Counted from the first letter of the stretch, positions 43,551 to 52,522 are shown. The stretch: DNA of 64,000 nucleotides from Granulicella sp. (GCA_025408425.1 JANXYX010000052.1:56828-120827), one strand, 5' to 3'. The notes: generated by a model from the sequence alone, not told the origin. A program made the numbers and translations.

Positions 43551-45701
43551 ATGCGAAGCTCCCTTTATGTTCTGGCGTTGGCGACGGTCTTGACTGGCGT
43601 TCCGGTGTTTGCGCAGCAAACTGATGTAACGACCGTGCCGACTGCGGCATCTGTTGTGGTGCTGGGCGAGTATGTGGGGCAGTATCGTTCGGCGGAGGAG
43701 CCAGAGGTTGTTTCGGCGGTGAATGTCGAGGGCGGCACACTGACTGTAGAGGGGGAACGCAGCGCGCGCGTGCAACTGAAGGCAGAGGGTAAAGATCAGT
43801 TTGCCGGGGTGGATTCTCCGCTGCGATTGAGTTTTGTTCGGGGTGCGGATGGGAAGGTTTCGGCGGTCAAGGTAGGTGGTGGCCGACGGAGTGGGTCAGG
43901 GGAGACGGTGCTGGCTCGGTTCAGCGATGCTGGGGGGAAGCTAAACCATTTCCGGGAGTACACGCGCGCCGATGTGATGATGCCGATGCGGGATGGGGTG
44001 AAGCTGCATGCGGTGATTGTGCGGCCTGCGGGATCAGAGAGTTCCGGTGAGCCGCTGCCGTTTCTGATGCAGCGGACGCCGTATGGGACGGCGGGTAGCT
44101 CATCCATCGCGGTGAATGCGAGCAAGCCGGAGTTGGCGGCGAGTGGATACATCTTTGTGTTTGCGGACATTCGTGGGCGATATGAGTCTGAAGGGCAGTT
44201 TGTGATGAACCGGGCTATCGTTGCTCACACGGCGAAGAATGACGTGGATGAGACGACGGACACACGGGACACGATTGACTGGCTGCTGAAGAATGTATCG
44301 AACAACAGCGGCAAGGTGGGAGTGCTGGGTGTGTCTTATCCGGGGTTTCTGGCGATGATGGCGGGAATCGATGCGCATCCGGCGGTGAAGGCGATCTCTC
44401 CGCAGGCGCCGATGACGAATATCTGGTTGGGCGATGACTTCTTCCACAATGGGGCGTTTCGCGAGACATACGGGTTTGACTATGTGCAGCAGTTAGAGGG
44501 GCAGAAGACGGATGTGCGAGTCGATACACAGGACGATACGTTCGACTTCTTTCTGCGCAACGTGAATTTTGCGGGGGCTGCGAAGTCGGCGGGGATGACG
44601 GAACTGCCGACGGCGAAGGTGTTTCTGGCGCACCCGGAGTACACGAAGTTCTGGCAGGATATGGCGGTGGAGAAGCACCTGACGAAGGTGGAGGTTCCGA
44701 CGCTGGAGGTGGGTGGCTGGTGGGACCAGGAGGACATGTGGGGGACGCAGGCGGAGTATGCAGCTCTGGAGCCGCATGACACGAAGCATGAAGTATTTAT
44801 GGTGCTGGGACCATGGAACCATGGTGGATGGGCTGGGACCTCGCGGCATCTGGGGGTACTGGACTTTGGCGCGGCGACGGGAGATGAGTACCGGAAGACG
44901 ATTGAGGCCCCCTTCTTTGAGAAATATCTGAAGGGCAAGAGCGGATTTGAACTGAAGGATACGGCCAGCTTCCGAACCGGGGTGAATGAATGGGAGCGGT
45001 ATGATGCTTGGCCGCCGGTGGCCGGGTTCAAGACGGCGAAGGTGTACCTGACGGAGAGCCAAGGGCTGAGTTTTGCGGCACCGGTTGGCGGCGGTGTGGC
45101 GGCGTCTTATGTGGCTGACCCGGCAAATCCGGTGCCGTACCGGAACCGACCGATTCAGGCGACTTATGGAAATGGGTCAAAGTGGCGGACGTGGCTGGTG
45201 GAGGATCAGCGTTTTGTGAGTGGGCGGAAAGACCTGGCTAACTTCTCGACACCGGTGCTGGACCACAATGTGACCGTAACGGGGGATGTGATGGCGGACC
45301 TGTTTGCGGCTACTACTGGAAGTGACGCGGATTGGGTAGTGAAGCTGATCGACGTGTATCCAGATGACGCGCCGGCTCCGATGGCGGGGTATCAGTTGAT
45401 GGTAGTGGATGAGATCTTTCGCGGGCGTTATGTGAATAGCTTTGAGCAGCCGGCGGCACTGAAGCCGGGGCAGGTGACAGAGTTCAAGTGGAGTCTGCAT
45501 GGAGCGGACCACACGTTTTTGAAGGGGCACAAGATCATGGTGGAGGTACAGTCGAGCTGGTTTCCTTTGTATGACCGGAATCCTCAGACTTTTGTACCGA
45601 ATATCATGATTGCACCGGCAGAGGCGTACAAGGCGGAGACGCAGACGATTTATGGGTCGGCGAAGTATCCTTCGCACCTGGAGTTTGAAGTAGCGCAGTA
45701 G
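43551..45701 (+). CDS. secreted CocE/NonD-type X-Pro dipeptidyl-peptidase family (S15) hydrolase
   Basis: The 716-residue product has a signal peptide ('YVLALATVLTGVPVFAQQ'). A 100-residue beta region precedes the alpha/beta hydrolase. The nucleophile serine is in 'GVLGVSYPGFLAMM', after 'FVFADIRGRYESEGQF'. Asp/His partners fit 'WWDQEDMWG' and 'GPWNHGGWAG'. The C-terminal jelly roll has 'DADWVVKLIDVYPDDAP' and 'EVQSSWFPLYDRNPQTF'. The family includes acylases, cocaine esterase and peptidases, so the substrate is open. The ATG at 43551 is directly preceded by TTG; a GGAGA site is 12 nt upstream. Confidence 0.9.
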   Translation: MRSSLYVLALATVLTGVPVFAQQTDVTTVPTAASVVVLGEYVGQYRSAEEPEVVSAVNVEGGTLTVEGERSARVQLKAEGKDQFAGVDSPLRLSFVRGADGKVSAVKVGGGRRSGSGETVLARFSDAGGKLNHFREYTRADVMMPMRDGVKLHAVIVRPAGSESSGEPLPFLMQRTPYGTAGSSSIAVNASKPELAASGYIFVFADIRGRYESEGQFVMNRAIVAHTAKNDVDETTDTRDTIDWLLKNVSNNSGKVGVLGVSYPGFLAMMAGIDAHPAVKAISPQAPMTNIWLGDDFFHNGAFRETYGFDYVQQLEGQKTDVRVDTQDDTFDFFLRNVNFAGAAKSAGMTELPTAKVFLAHPEYTKFWQDMAVEKHLTKVEVPTLEVGGWWDQEDMWGTQAEYAALEPHDTKHEVFMVLGPWNHGGWAGTSRHLGVLDFGAATGDEYRKTIEAPFFEKYLKGKSGFELKDTASFRTGVNEWERYDAWPPVAGFKTAKVYLTESQGLSFAAPVGGGVAASYVADPANPVPYRNRPIQATYGNGSKWRTWLVEDQRFVSGRKDLANFSTPVLDHNVTVTGDVMADLFAATTGSDADWVVKLIDVYPDDAPAPMAGYQLMVVDEIFRGRYVNSFEQPAALKPGQVTEFKWSLHGADHTFLKGHKIMVEVQSSWFPLYDRNPQTFVPNIMIAPAEAYKAETQTIYGSAKYPSHLEFEVAQ

Positions 45702-45723
45702 GAGTTGCTGGATAGGAGTTTTA

Positions 45724-46299
45724 GTGCTGGTAGAAGATGAGGAAATTGTGTCGATCAAGACGATAAGCAGCCGGGAGGTTTACCGGAATCCGTGGACGAG
45801 CGTTCGCGAGGATGTGATTGAGAGGGCGAACGGGAAGCGCGGGATTTATGGCGTGATCGATAAGGATCCGGCGTGTATTGTGGTTCCGCTGGAGCGGACT
45901 GCTGAGGGAGATTTTGTGTACCTGATCGAGCAGTACCGGTACACGGTGGGGGGGCGATTTCTAGAGTTTCCGCAGGGTGGGTGGGAGCAGGCCGAGGTCG
46001 ATCCGGAGGAGTTGGCTCGAGGTGAGTTGAGGGAAGAGACTGGACTGACTGCGGAGCGGATGACGCATCTGACGACGTTCCAGATTGCGTACGGGGTGAT
46101 GAACCAGAAGCACCACTGTTTTCTGGCGGAGGGGCTGAAGCTGGGGGAGCCCGATCCAGATACTGAGGAGAGCGACCTGGTGGTGCATCGCGTGAGTGTG
46201 GCGAAGTTTGAAGCGATGCTGCTGGACGGGACGATTGTGGACAATTGCACCGCAGCGGCGTGGGGCGTGTACCGACTGTGGCGCGAGCGCCAGGGGTAG
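45724..46299 (+). CDS. NUDIX hydrolase, ADP-ribose pyrophosphatase-like (second)
   Basis: The 191-residue product starts at GTG 45724 with TAGGAG 5 nt upstream. It shows the family strand 'RFLEFPQGGWEQ' and the catalytic helix 'ELARGELREETGL'. The helix keeps E-x2-EE but has Gly where the canonical box has Arg, and the G-to-E spacing is one residue longer than the standard GX5EX7REUXEEXGU. This is seen in some relatives, so activity is still likely. It may hydrolyse ADP-ribose or a related dinucleotide. Confidence 0.85.
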   Translation: MLVEDEEIVSIKTISSREVYRNPWTSVREDVIERANGKRGIYGVIDKDPACIVVPLERTAEGDFVYLIEQYRYTVGGRFLEFPQGGWEQAEVDPEELARGELREETGLTAERMTHLTTFQIAYGVMNQKHHCFLAEGLKLGEPDPDTEESDLVVHRVSVAKFEAMLLDGTIVDNCTAAAWGVYRLWRERQG

Positions 46300-46310
46300 A
46301 TGGGTGCGCG

Positions 46311-47702
46311 CTACGGCGCGGTTTTGGTGAGAGGCAACTTCTGGCGGTTCCATGCGCTCATTCCGCCATCGAGATTGATGAGGTGGGTGAATCCGTGGGC
46401 GGCCAGGATGCTGGCTGCGATGCTGGAGCGATAGCCGCTGCCGCAGACGGTATAGATGGTGTCCTGTGTCTGGAGATGGTGGAGTTGGAGCAGGAGATCG
46501 CCGAGCATGAGGTGGGTGGCCCCGGCGATGTGACCGTCGGCCCATTCGGAGTTGCTGCGGACGTCAAGAACGGCGGGTTGGGGCGTGATTTGGCTGAGAT
46601 CCTGCGCGGAGATCTGAGGGATGTGAGCGAGAGGAAGCCCTGCATCGATCCAGGCAGCGATGCCACCGGCGAGGAAGCCGTGGATGTTATCCAGACCGAC
46701 GCGGATGAGTGAACGACGAGCCTGCTCGTTGGATTCTCCGTCTCCGATGAGGACGATTGGGGTGTTGGGGTCGAGCATCCAGCCAGCCCAGAGGGAGAGG
46801 TTCTGACCTGCTCCGATGTTGATGGAATTGGGGATGTGAGCACCACCGAAGGCCTCTGGGCGGCGGAGGTCGAGCAGTATGAGAGATTGCGTCTGGCGGA
46901 GGGTCTGGAGTTGGGTGGGAGAGATGGGGTTGTCCCCCGGGATGGCAGGCAGGATTGTGGGGCCGGCGGAGTTGAGGCGCTTCATGCGGCGGTAGTAGTC
47001 GGGGAAGGGTGGCACGGTGGCGAGAATTTCGTGCACGAAGGCTTCGGTCCCGAGGCGGAAGAAGTGGTTGACGTGGCGCTCGTAGCCGAGGGTGGACTGT
47101 TCACGGTCGCTCATGCCGGAGCCGCAGAGGGAGCCGGCGCCGTGACCAGGAAGCACTTCTAGCCAGTCGGGGAGTGTAGCTATGCGTCGTTGCAGGCTCT
47201 CAAAGAGTTGGTGGGCCAAGCGCTGCTTTGCGCCTTCGCCGAGGAGGTCTGGCCGTCCGAGTGAGCCGACGAAGAGGAAGTCTCCCGAGAGGAGTGCGGC
47301 TGGATGGCGAGTGCTGCGGGCGGAGTCGAAGATGAGGAAGGAGAGATGCTCGGGTGTGTGGCCGGGAGTGTGAAGGGCTTGAATCTGCACGTCTCCGAGA
47401 GTGAGCAGATCACCGTCTGCAAAGGGGTGGTGGGGGAAGGCGTAGACGAAGTCCTCGCCGATGTCGTGAGCGCTGAGCCAGAGTTCTGCGCCGGTAGCGG
47501 CTGCGAGCGCGGTTGCTCCTGAGGCGAAGTCGGCGTGGATATGAGTTTCGAGGACGTGAGTGATGGTGAGTTGATTCTGGCGGGCGTAATCGAGGTAAGG
47601 GTCCACGTCGCGCATGGGATCGACAACTGCGGCTTTTCCATCGCTGGCTACAATGTAGGAGTACTGGGCGAGACCTGGGATTTCGAAGCGCTTGATGTTC
47701 AT
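46311..47702 (-). CDS. MBL-fold hydrolase fused to two rhodanese domains
   Basis: The 463-residue protein begins with a persulfide-dioxygenase-like metallo-beta-lactamase domain (residues 1-235): 'ETHIHADFASG' gives the HxHxDH-type metal site, plus 'LHTPGHTPEHLSFL' and 'LPGHGAGS'. Two rhodanese modules follow. The first ('LLDLRRPEAFGGAHIP', loop 'GDGESNEQAR') lacks the catalytic Cys. The second has it in 'TVCGSGYRSSIAA'. Such fusions oxidise glutathione- or other thiol-persulfide to sulfite or thiosulfate. The ATG overlaps the ArsR stop by 4 nt, so regulator and enzyme form one operon. With bshC in this genome the thiol carrier may be bacillithiol. Confidence 0.9.
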   Translation of the reverse strand: MNIKRFEIPGLAQYSYIVASDGKAAVVDPMRDVDPYLDYARQNQLTITHVLETHIHADFASGATALAAATGAELWLSAHDIGEDFVYAFPHHPFADGDLLTLGDVQIQALHTPGHTPEHLSFLIFDSARSTRHPAALLSGDFLFVGSLGRPDLLGEGAKQRLAHQLFESLQRRIATLPDWLEVLPGHGAGSLCGSGMSDREQSTLGYERHVNHFFRLGTEAFVHEILATVPPFPDYYRRMKRLNSAGPTILPAIPGDNPISPTQLQTLRQTQSLILLDLRRPEAFGGAHIPNSINIGAGQNLSLWAGWMLDPNTPIVLIGDGESNEQARRSLIRVGLDNIHGFLAGGIAAWIDAGLPLAHIPQISAQDLSQITPQPAVLDVRSNSEWADGHIAGATHLMLGDLLLQLHHLQTQDTIYTVCGSGYRSSIAASILAAHGFTHLINLDGGMSAWNRQKLPLTKTAP

Positions 47703-48058
47703 TTCTTCCTCCTGGCGGAAGGGCGGGCGATGGGCTGCAACTCGTCGAGCTGCTGACGGCTCTGTTGTTCGGCGCTGCGGCAGACAAGTTCGCAGAGCTG
47801 AAGGACCATGGGATCGCTGATGGCGTAGAAGATGGAGGTTGCTTCGCGTCGGCGGCTGACGAGTCCGATGTCGTGGAGTATTCGGAGGTGCTTCGAGACG
47901 TTTGGCTGGTTACCGTCGAGTGCCTGGACCAGCTCGCCGACGGTCATTTCTCCAGCTTCGAGAGCCTGGAGCAGACGTAGGCGGTAGGGTTCGCCGAGAG
48001 TGTGGAAGCGACGTGCGACGATGTTGATCATCCTGTCGGACAGAGCGAGGCTTGCCAT
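47699..48058 (-). CDS. ArsR-family transcriptional regulator
   Basis: The 119-residue winged-helix protein has 'RFHTLGEPYRLRLLQAL' and the recognition helix 'GNQPNVSKHLRILHDIGLVS'. C-terminal 'LQLCELVCRSAEQQ' has a C-x3-C pair that might sense sulfane sulfur or metal, but the N-terminal Cys used by SqrR/BigR is absent. It is co-operonic with the MBL-rhodanese gene and faces a rhodanese gene across a palindrome, which fits control by persulfide. Confidence 0.92.
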   Translation of the reverse strand: MASLALSDRMINIVARRFHTLGEPYRLRLLQALEAGEMTVGELVQALDGNQPNVSKHLRILHDIGLVSRRREATSIFYAISDPMVLQLCELVCRSAEQQSRQQLDELQPIARPSARRKK

Positions 48059-48069
48059 TGGTTTACTGT

Positions 48070-48095
48070 ATCACTATATAAGCATGTATGGTGAT
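48070..48095. promoter_or_regulatory. near-perfect 26-bp palindrome, probable ArsR operator
   Basis: ATCACTATATAAG faces CATGTATGGTGAT, with 10 of 13 positions complementary. It sits between the divergent ArsR (start 48058) and rhodanese genes, in the A+T-rich promoter interval. ArsR/BigR operators are palindromes of this size. Confidence 0.75.
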
Positions 48096-48111
48096 TATGG
48101 AGGGTAGAACG

Positions 48112-48459
48112 ATGAAGGAAGCAGAGCGGCGATGGATTGATGTGAGGGAGTTCCGGGAGTTTGCGGGTGGATATATTCCTGGCTCGGAGCTGGTTCCGTT
48201 GGGAGAGTTGAGGAGGGAATGTGCTGAATGGGAGCGGACCCAGCCTTTGATGATGGTGTGCAAGAGTGGGCGACGGGCGGAAGTGGCGCGCGAGCTGTTG
48301 AAGGGGCGTGGGTTCCTTGATGTTGAGGTGCTGTGTGGCGGGGTTGACCGCTGGCGTGAGAGTGGCAGGCCGATGTTGAAGATGGAGCGCAAGCCGTGGT
48401 CTCTGGCGCGGGTGCTGGGGCGGCTGCCGTGGAATCGTGCGGCGAAGACGGGTGTGTAG
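48112..48459 (+). CDS. single-domain rhodanese
   Basis: The start at ATG 48112 has GGAGGG 7 nt upstream; ATG 48088 and 48097 lie inside or too near the operator. The 115-residue rhodanese has the active-site loop 'CKSGRR' (about residue 52) and 'GGVDRWRESGRPM'. A basic tail ('KMERKPWSLARVLGRLPWNR') follows the domain. It transfers sulfane sulfur and is divergently paired with the ArsR/MBL-rhodanese operon, so both sides probably answer to the same signal. Confidence 0.9.
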   Translation: MKEAERRWIDVREFREFAGGYIPGSELVPLGELRRECAEWERTQPLMMVCKSGRRAEVARELLKGRGFLDVEVLCGGVDRWRESGRPMLKMERKPWSLARVLGRLPWNRAAKTGV

Positions 48460-48465
48460 GTTAGT

Positions 48466-48506
48466 GCGCAAGAAAGGGCTCCGATCACCGGGGTTCTTTC
48501 TTGCGC
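48466..48506. terminator. bidirectional terminator between the rhodanese and GH5 genes
   Basis: GCGCAAGAAAG pairs perfectly with CTTTCTTGCGC over a 19-nt loop that itself can pair (CCG/CGG). It lies between convergent genes and offers a short U-rich run on both strands. Confidence 0.8.
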
Positions 48507-48517
48507 TTTGACTTTGG

Positions 48518-50350
48518 CTACTTGCAGGCGACGCCGTTGAGGTAGAAGGTGGACGGGTTGACGTTGGTTCCGCTGTAGCTGGCGTTGAAGCCGATGCCGG
48601 ACTGGTTGCCTCCGGGGGCGATGGCTCCGTTCCAACTTGCATTGGTGATAGTGACGGTCTTGCCGTTTTGAGTGTAGTTTCCGTTCCAGGATTGGTTGAG
48701 AGCCTGATTGCCGCTGTAGGCCCAAGTGAGGGTCCAGGAGTTGATCTGGGTGGTGCCGGTGTTGGTGATGGTGATGGCACCAGTGAAGCCTACGCCCCAA
48801 TCGTTCTGGTCGATGTAGGTGACGTGGCAGGAGCTTGAGGTGGTGGCAGGAGCCGAGGTGGTGGCGCTGGCCTGATTCGAGGGGGCAGAGGCTCCGCTGC
48901 TGGAGGCTGCTGTCGCGGTGAAGTAATAGGTGGTTGAGGCGGTGAGGCCGGTGACCTGATAGCTGGTGGTGTTGAGGCCGCTGGCGATGAGGGTAGAGAT
49001 GGAGCCGGAGGAGGTCCCCATGTAGAGGTTGTAGGTGACTCCTGAGGTGGTGCTGGGTTGCCAGGTGAGATTTATCTGGGTGGAGGAGGCTGTGGTCGCA
49101 GTGAGGCCTGTGGGTGCTGCTGGTGGTGAAGGCGGGGGAGTGACGGTGCCGCCACCGCCAAGCTGGAACTGGACGGAGGCGAGGGACTGCTGCTTGAGGG
49201 AGTTGGCCGGGATGGGGTCGTAGTTGGAGTCGAGGAGGCCGTAGTTGTCTTCGCCGTTGAGAGCCCAGTAGGTCCAGTTGAAGGTTGGGTTTGCGGAGAG
49301 ATATTGCACGAGGCTCTGGAACCACTGGCCCTGGCTGCCGGGGGTGCTGTTCTGGATGTCGGTGTTGTTGCTGGTGGTGCCGAACTCGCCTAGCCAGACG
49401 GGTGCGATGTTGTTCTGGCTGATGTAGCCCCAGTGGTTTGTCCAGACGGTGTTGAGGCTGGAGGCGGTGGTGCTGCTGTTGAACCAGTTCTGCTGATAGA
49501 GCTGTGGGCCGTAGTCGTGGGCGGAGTAGACGAGCTGGTTGGGAACGCTGAGGGTGATGGGCGAGTTGCGAACGCCGAGGAGGTTGCCGCCCCACCAGTA
49601 CCAGTCGCCGTTGTAGGCGTCGGTGCCTTCTACGAAGATGAGCAGGTGCGGGTTGACGGCGAGGACGGCGTTGCCTCCGCGCTGGGCGGCGAGGTGCCAG
49701 TCATAGGCTCCGCCGCAGTCCCAGCAGGCTCCGCCGTTGAAGGCGTTGTGGGGCTCGTTGCGGAGGTCGACGCCGATGACGGTGGTGTTGTTGAGGTAGC
49801 GTGTGGCGAGATTGGTCCAGTCGTTGATCCAAGCGGATTCGGGGTAGCTGCTGGTGAACCAGAGGCCGTTGCTTTCGGCGCTGTCGCCAGCTTCGGAACG
49901 ATGGTTGTCGAGGATGACTTTGAGGTTGAGGGAGCCGGCGTAGGTGACGATCTTGTCGAGGATCTGGAGCCCGTTGAGGCCCTGGAGGTCGGAGTTAATG
50001 GGGCCGGTGCTGTTATTGAAGCTGATGTTTGAGGGGACTGAGGGGGTTTCGACCATCTGGTTGGAGAGGGGAAGGCGGATTGTGTTGTAGCCCTGGGTCT
50101 TGATGGTCTGGAGGATGGATTTGTAGTCCTGCGAGGTGAGGCCACCAGCGACGGCGCGGGTGGTTTCAAAGCCGTACCAGTTGATGCCGGTGATGCGGAC
50201 GGGCTGGTTGTTGACGTCGAGGACCTGGCTGCCGCTGGTGTGCCAGTAGCCGATGCCCTGGGCCTGAACTGCGATGGGGGCTGCAAGGAGGGCGAGGGCA
50301 AGCGGGAGGAGAGTTCGCCAAAGGCTGGCGTGGGCCGGGGAGGGGCTCAT
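48518..50350 (-). CDS. secreted glycoside hydrolase family 5 endoglucanase with FN3 and CBM2
   Basis: From ATG 50350 the product has 610 residues. A signal peptide ('LLPLALALLAAPIAVQA') is followed by a GH5 domain (about residues 30-385): acid/base Glu in 'VDLRNEPHNAFNG' and nucleophile Glu in 'VWLGEFGTTS'. A Pro-rich linker leads to a fibronectin III domain ('PTGLTATTASSTQINLTW', about residues 415-500) and a C-terminal family 2 carbohydrate-binding module bounded by Cys ('CHVTYIDQNDWGVGFTGAI', '...YLNGVACK') with exposed Trp. The protein should degrade cellulose outside the cell. Confidence 0.94.
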   Translation of the reverse strand: MSPSPAHASLWRTLLPLALALLAAPIAVQAQGIGYWHTSGSQVLDVNNQPVRITGINWYGFETTRAVAGGLTSQDYKSILQTIKTQGYNTIRLPLSNQMVETPSVPSNISFNNSTGPINSDLQGLNGLQILDKIVTYAGSLNLKVILDNHRSEAGDSAESNGLWFTSSYPESAWINDWTNLATRYLNNTTVIGVDLRNEPHNAFNGGACWDCGGAYDWHLAAQRGGNAVLAVNPHLLIFVEGTDAYNGDWYWWGGNLLGVRNSPITLSVPNQLVYSAHDYGPQLYQQNWFNSSTTASSLNTVWTNHWGYISQNNIAPVWLGEFGTTSNNTDIQNSTPGSQGQWFQSLVQYLSANPTFNWTYWALNGEDNYGLLDSNYDPIPANSLKQQSLASVQFQLGGGGTVTPPPSPPAAPTGLTATTASSTQINLTWQPSTTSGVTYNLYMGTSSGSISTLIASGLNTTSYQVTGLTASTTYYFTATAASSSGASAPSNQASATTSAPATTSSSCHVTYIDQNDWGVGFTGAITITNTGTTQINSWTLTWAYSGNQALNQSWNGNYTQNGKTVTITNASWNGAIAPGGNQSGIGFNASYSGTNVNPSTFYLNGVACK

Positions 50351-50578
50351 GTGGGTGTGCTCCGATCGTGGGATGTCGTGCGTGTGTGGACCGGGAGACG
50401 GAAGATGTTGCGATCGCGGAGTTGATAGTCGGGGCGACTCTGATGTTCGCCTTGATGCCTTTGAGGTTATAGGCATGACGATGATCGCACTGGTGCGAGG
50501 ACTCCGTCGATGGAATTGTTCCGTTTTGGTTACAAGTTCCCACGAAAGTTGTAGTGGGAGGGAGGCGTTAGGGATAGC

Positions 50579-52429
50579 TTAGCGGGGGGCTTTGGTGAGG
50601 GAGAGTTCGACGCCGCCGGTGATGCTGCGACCGGGCATGGGGACGCCGATGATCTCCTGATAGCCAGTGTTGGTGAGGTTGGAGAGTTGGAGGAAGGGGT
50701 GGATGCGTCCGGCTTCGCGGGCGATGGAGGCGTCCCAGACTGGGTAGGGGGTTTGCTGGTAGCGCTGGGTAACTCCGAGGCGGGTGCGGAGGAGGATGCC
50801 CTGAGTCCAGCTTTGCTTGAAGCTTTGGGTCCACTCGAGGCTGGCGTTGTTGGTGGGGTAGTTGGAGATGTAATCGGACTGGAGGCCGTTGAGGGCGCTT
50901 TGGGCACCGAACAGGAGAGTCCAGTCTGCCTTGAGTTGCTGACGGGAGGTGGGGTGCCAGTCGACTGAGCTCTCGATGCCGGTGAAGTGGAGGCTGTTGA
51001 GGTTCGAGGCCTGATAGGACGCGGTGGATGTGGCGCGGACGTAGTCGATGGCATCGGTCTGGCGGGAGTAGAAGACGGTGAGGGAGGCGGCGGTGTGCGG
51101 GTTGAGGTACCAGTCCATGCCGCCGTCGTAGTTCCATGCAGACTCAGGTTTGAGATTGGGGTTAGCGATGTGGCGCGGGTCGCTGTAGTAGAGGTCGACG
51201 TAGGTGGGGAGGCGGAAGCCGTACCCGAGGGAGGCGCGGAGTTTGAGGGAGTGCGGAAGCCAGAGGCTGCCGGCGAGTTGGGGGGAGAAGACGGAGCGGC
51301 CGCCGCTGAGGACTTCTTCGCGGAGGCCGATGGAGATGGTGCCACGCTGGGCGGCGCGGAGGTCGAGATCGAGGTAGCCTGCACCGCGGTTGCGAGCGTG
51401 GTGACCGAGGTTGTTGCTTTGGATGGCGTCGGTGTCTTCTTCGAGGCCGTAGTAGAGGGTGGCGTTCTTGAAGAGAATGTCGTGGCGGCGGAGGGCGGCT
51501 TGCCAGCTCTCGTCGATGTGCTGGTTTTTGTAGATGGCAGGGCGGTCGCGGAAGAGGACGAAGATATCGGAGTGTCGGCGGTAGCCTACGACGGCGTTGG
51601 TGTTGGGGCCGAGTGGCTGGTTGGCGGAGGCGAACCATCCCTTGGTGCGCTCGAAGGAGTTGTAGGGGCCGTAGAACTGGTCGGCCCCAAAGGGGCGGTC
51701 GCTGCCGGCGAAGAGGAGGTCTGTGTCGCCGAGGGGGGTGGTGATACGGGTTTCGGAGCTGGCGGACTCGGTGAGGAAGTCGCGGTCGGGGATGAAGCCG
51801 TCGGAGTGCTCACGAGTGCCGGCGAGGACCTGGCTGATGCGGTGGCCGGCGTAGGAGGCGAGGAAGGATTGCTGGTTTTCGCCGAAGGAGCCTGCCCCGG
51901 CGCGGAGGCGGAGGGTGGTGGCTTCGGGCTTGAAGGTAGTGAAGTCGACTACGCCGCCGATGGCGTCGGAGCCGTAGAGGGTGGAGCCGGAGCCGTGGAG
52001 GACGCTGATGGTGGCGATGGCTTCGAGGGGGACGGGGACGTCGAGGTTGAAGTGGGAGGTTTCGGCGTCGTTGATGCGGAGGCCGTTGAGGAGGACGAGG
52101 GTCTGCTCAAAGGAGGTGCCACGGATGGAGATGTCGGACTGGGTATTGGCTGCTCCACGTTGCTGAATGAAGACGGAGGCGTCGGTGCGGAGGTAGTCCT
52201 CAACGTCCTGGAAGGCGAGGCGGTGCTGCTGGGTGTCGAGAGTGGTGACGGAGCGGGCGGATTCGCCCTGGGTGACGGGGTCAGGGTTGCCGAGGACGAC
52301 GATAGTGGTCTGGAGGGGCGGGATGGTTTGGGTGGGGGGAGCTTGCGGGGTTGGGGCTGGCTGCTGCGGTTGCTGCGAGAGGGCGGGGAGGGTGAGGCAA
52401 AGGCTGAGGGCTATGGTGAGCTTTTTCAT
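50579..52429 (-). CDS. TonB-dependent receptor, BtuB-like
   Basis: From ATG 52429 the product has 616 residues. A signal peptide ('KLTIALSLCLTLPALSQ') precedes a Pro/Gln-rich stretch, a plug domain ('FQDVEDYLRTDASVFIQQRG', 'SIRGTSFEQTLVLLNGLRI', 'GSTLYGSDAIGGVVDF') and a 22-stranded barrel that ends in a short 'VELSLTKAPR'. The plan recalls BtuB, the cobalamin receptor, but no cobalamin riboswitch is visible upstream. Its mRNA start has no clear Shine-Dalgarno, since the sequence before it reads CCTCC. A MarR gene lies divergently 93 bp away and probably controls it. Confidence 0.9.
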   Translation of the reverse strand: MKKLTIALSLCLTLPALSQQPQQPAPTPQAPPTQTIPPLQTTIVVLGNPDPVTQGESARSVTTLDTQQHRLAFQDVEDYLRTDASVFIQQRGAANTQSDISIRGTSFEQTLVLLNGLRINDAETSHFNLDVPVPLEAIATISVLHGSGSTLYGSDAIGGVVDFTTFKPEATTLRLRAGAGSFGENQQSFLASYAGHRISQVLAGTREHSDGFIPDRDFLTESASSETRITTPLGDTDLLFAGSDRPFGADQFYGPYNSFERTKGWFASANQPLGPNTNAVVGYRRHSDIFVLFRDRPAIYKNQHIDESWQAALRRHDILFKNATLYYGLEEDTDAIQSNNLGHHARNRGAGYLDLDLRAAQRGTISIGLREEVLSGGRSVFSPQLAGSLWLPHSLKLRASLGYGFRLPTYVDLYYSDPRHIANPNLKPESAWNYDGGMDWYLNPHTAASLTVFYSRQTDAIDYVRATSTASYQASNLNSLHFTGIESSVDWHPTSRQQLKADWTLLFGAQSALNGLQSDYISNYPTNNASLEWTQSFKQSWTQGILLRTRLGVTQRYQQTPYPVWDASIAREAGRIHPFLQLSNLTNTGYQEIIGVPMPGRSITGGVELSLTKAPR

Positions 52430-52495
52430 AGGAGGACTTCGGGTATTTTCGCCTATCAGGTAATGGAATTGGGGGTAGTTTAGTGCTGGCCTAAA

Positions 52496-52514
52496 TAGTT
52501 GAACTGATAAACTA
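52496..52514. promoter_or_regulatory. inverted repeat in the TonB receptor/MarR divergent interval
   Basis: TAGTT-N9-AACTA, 19 bp, lies about 8 bp before the MarR start. MarR-type regulators commonly bind such half-sites and repress their own and the divergent gene. Confidence 0.5.
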
Positions 52515-52522
52515 ATTGCCCT

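Noticed and set aside
52430-52522. Cobalamin riboswitch before the BtuB-like receptor
   Set aside because: The interval is only 93 bp, has no B12-box-like sequence, and is shared with a divergent MarR gene.
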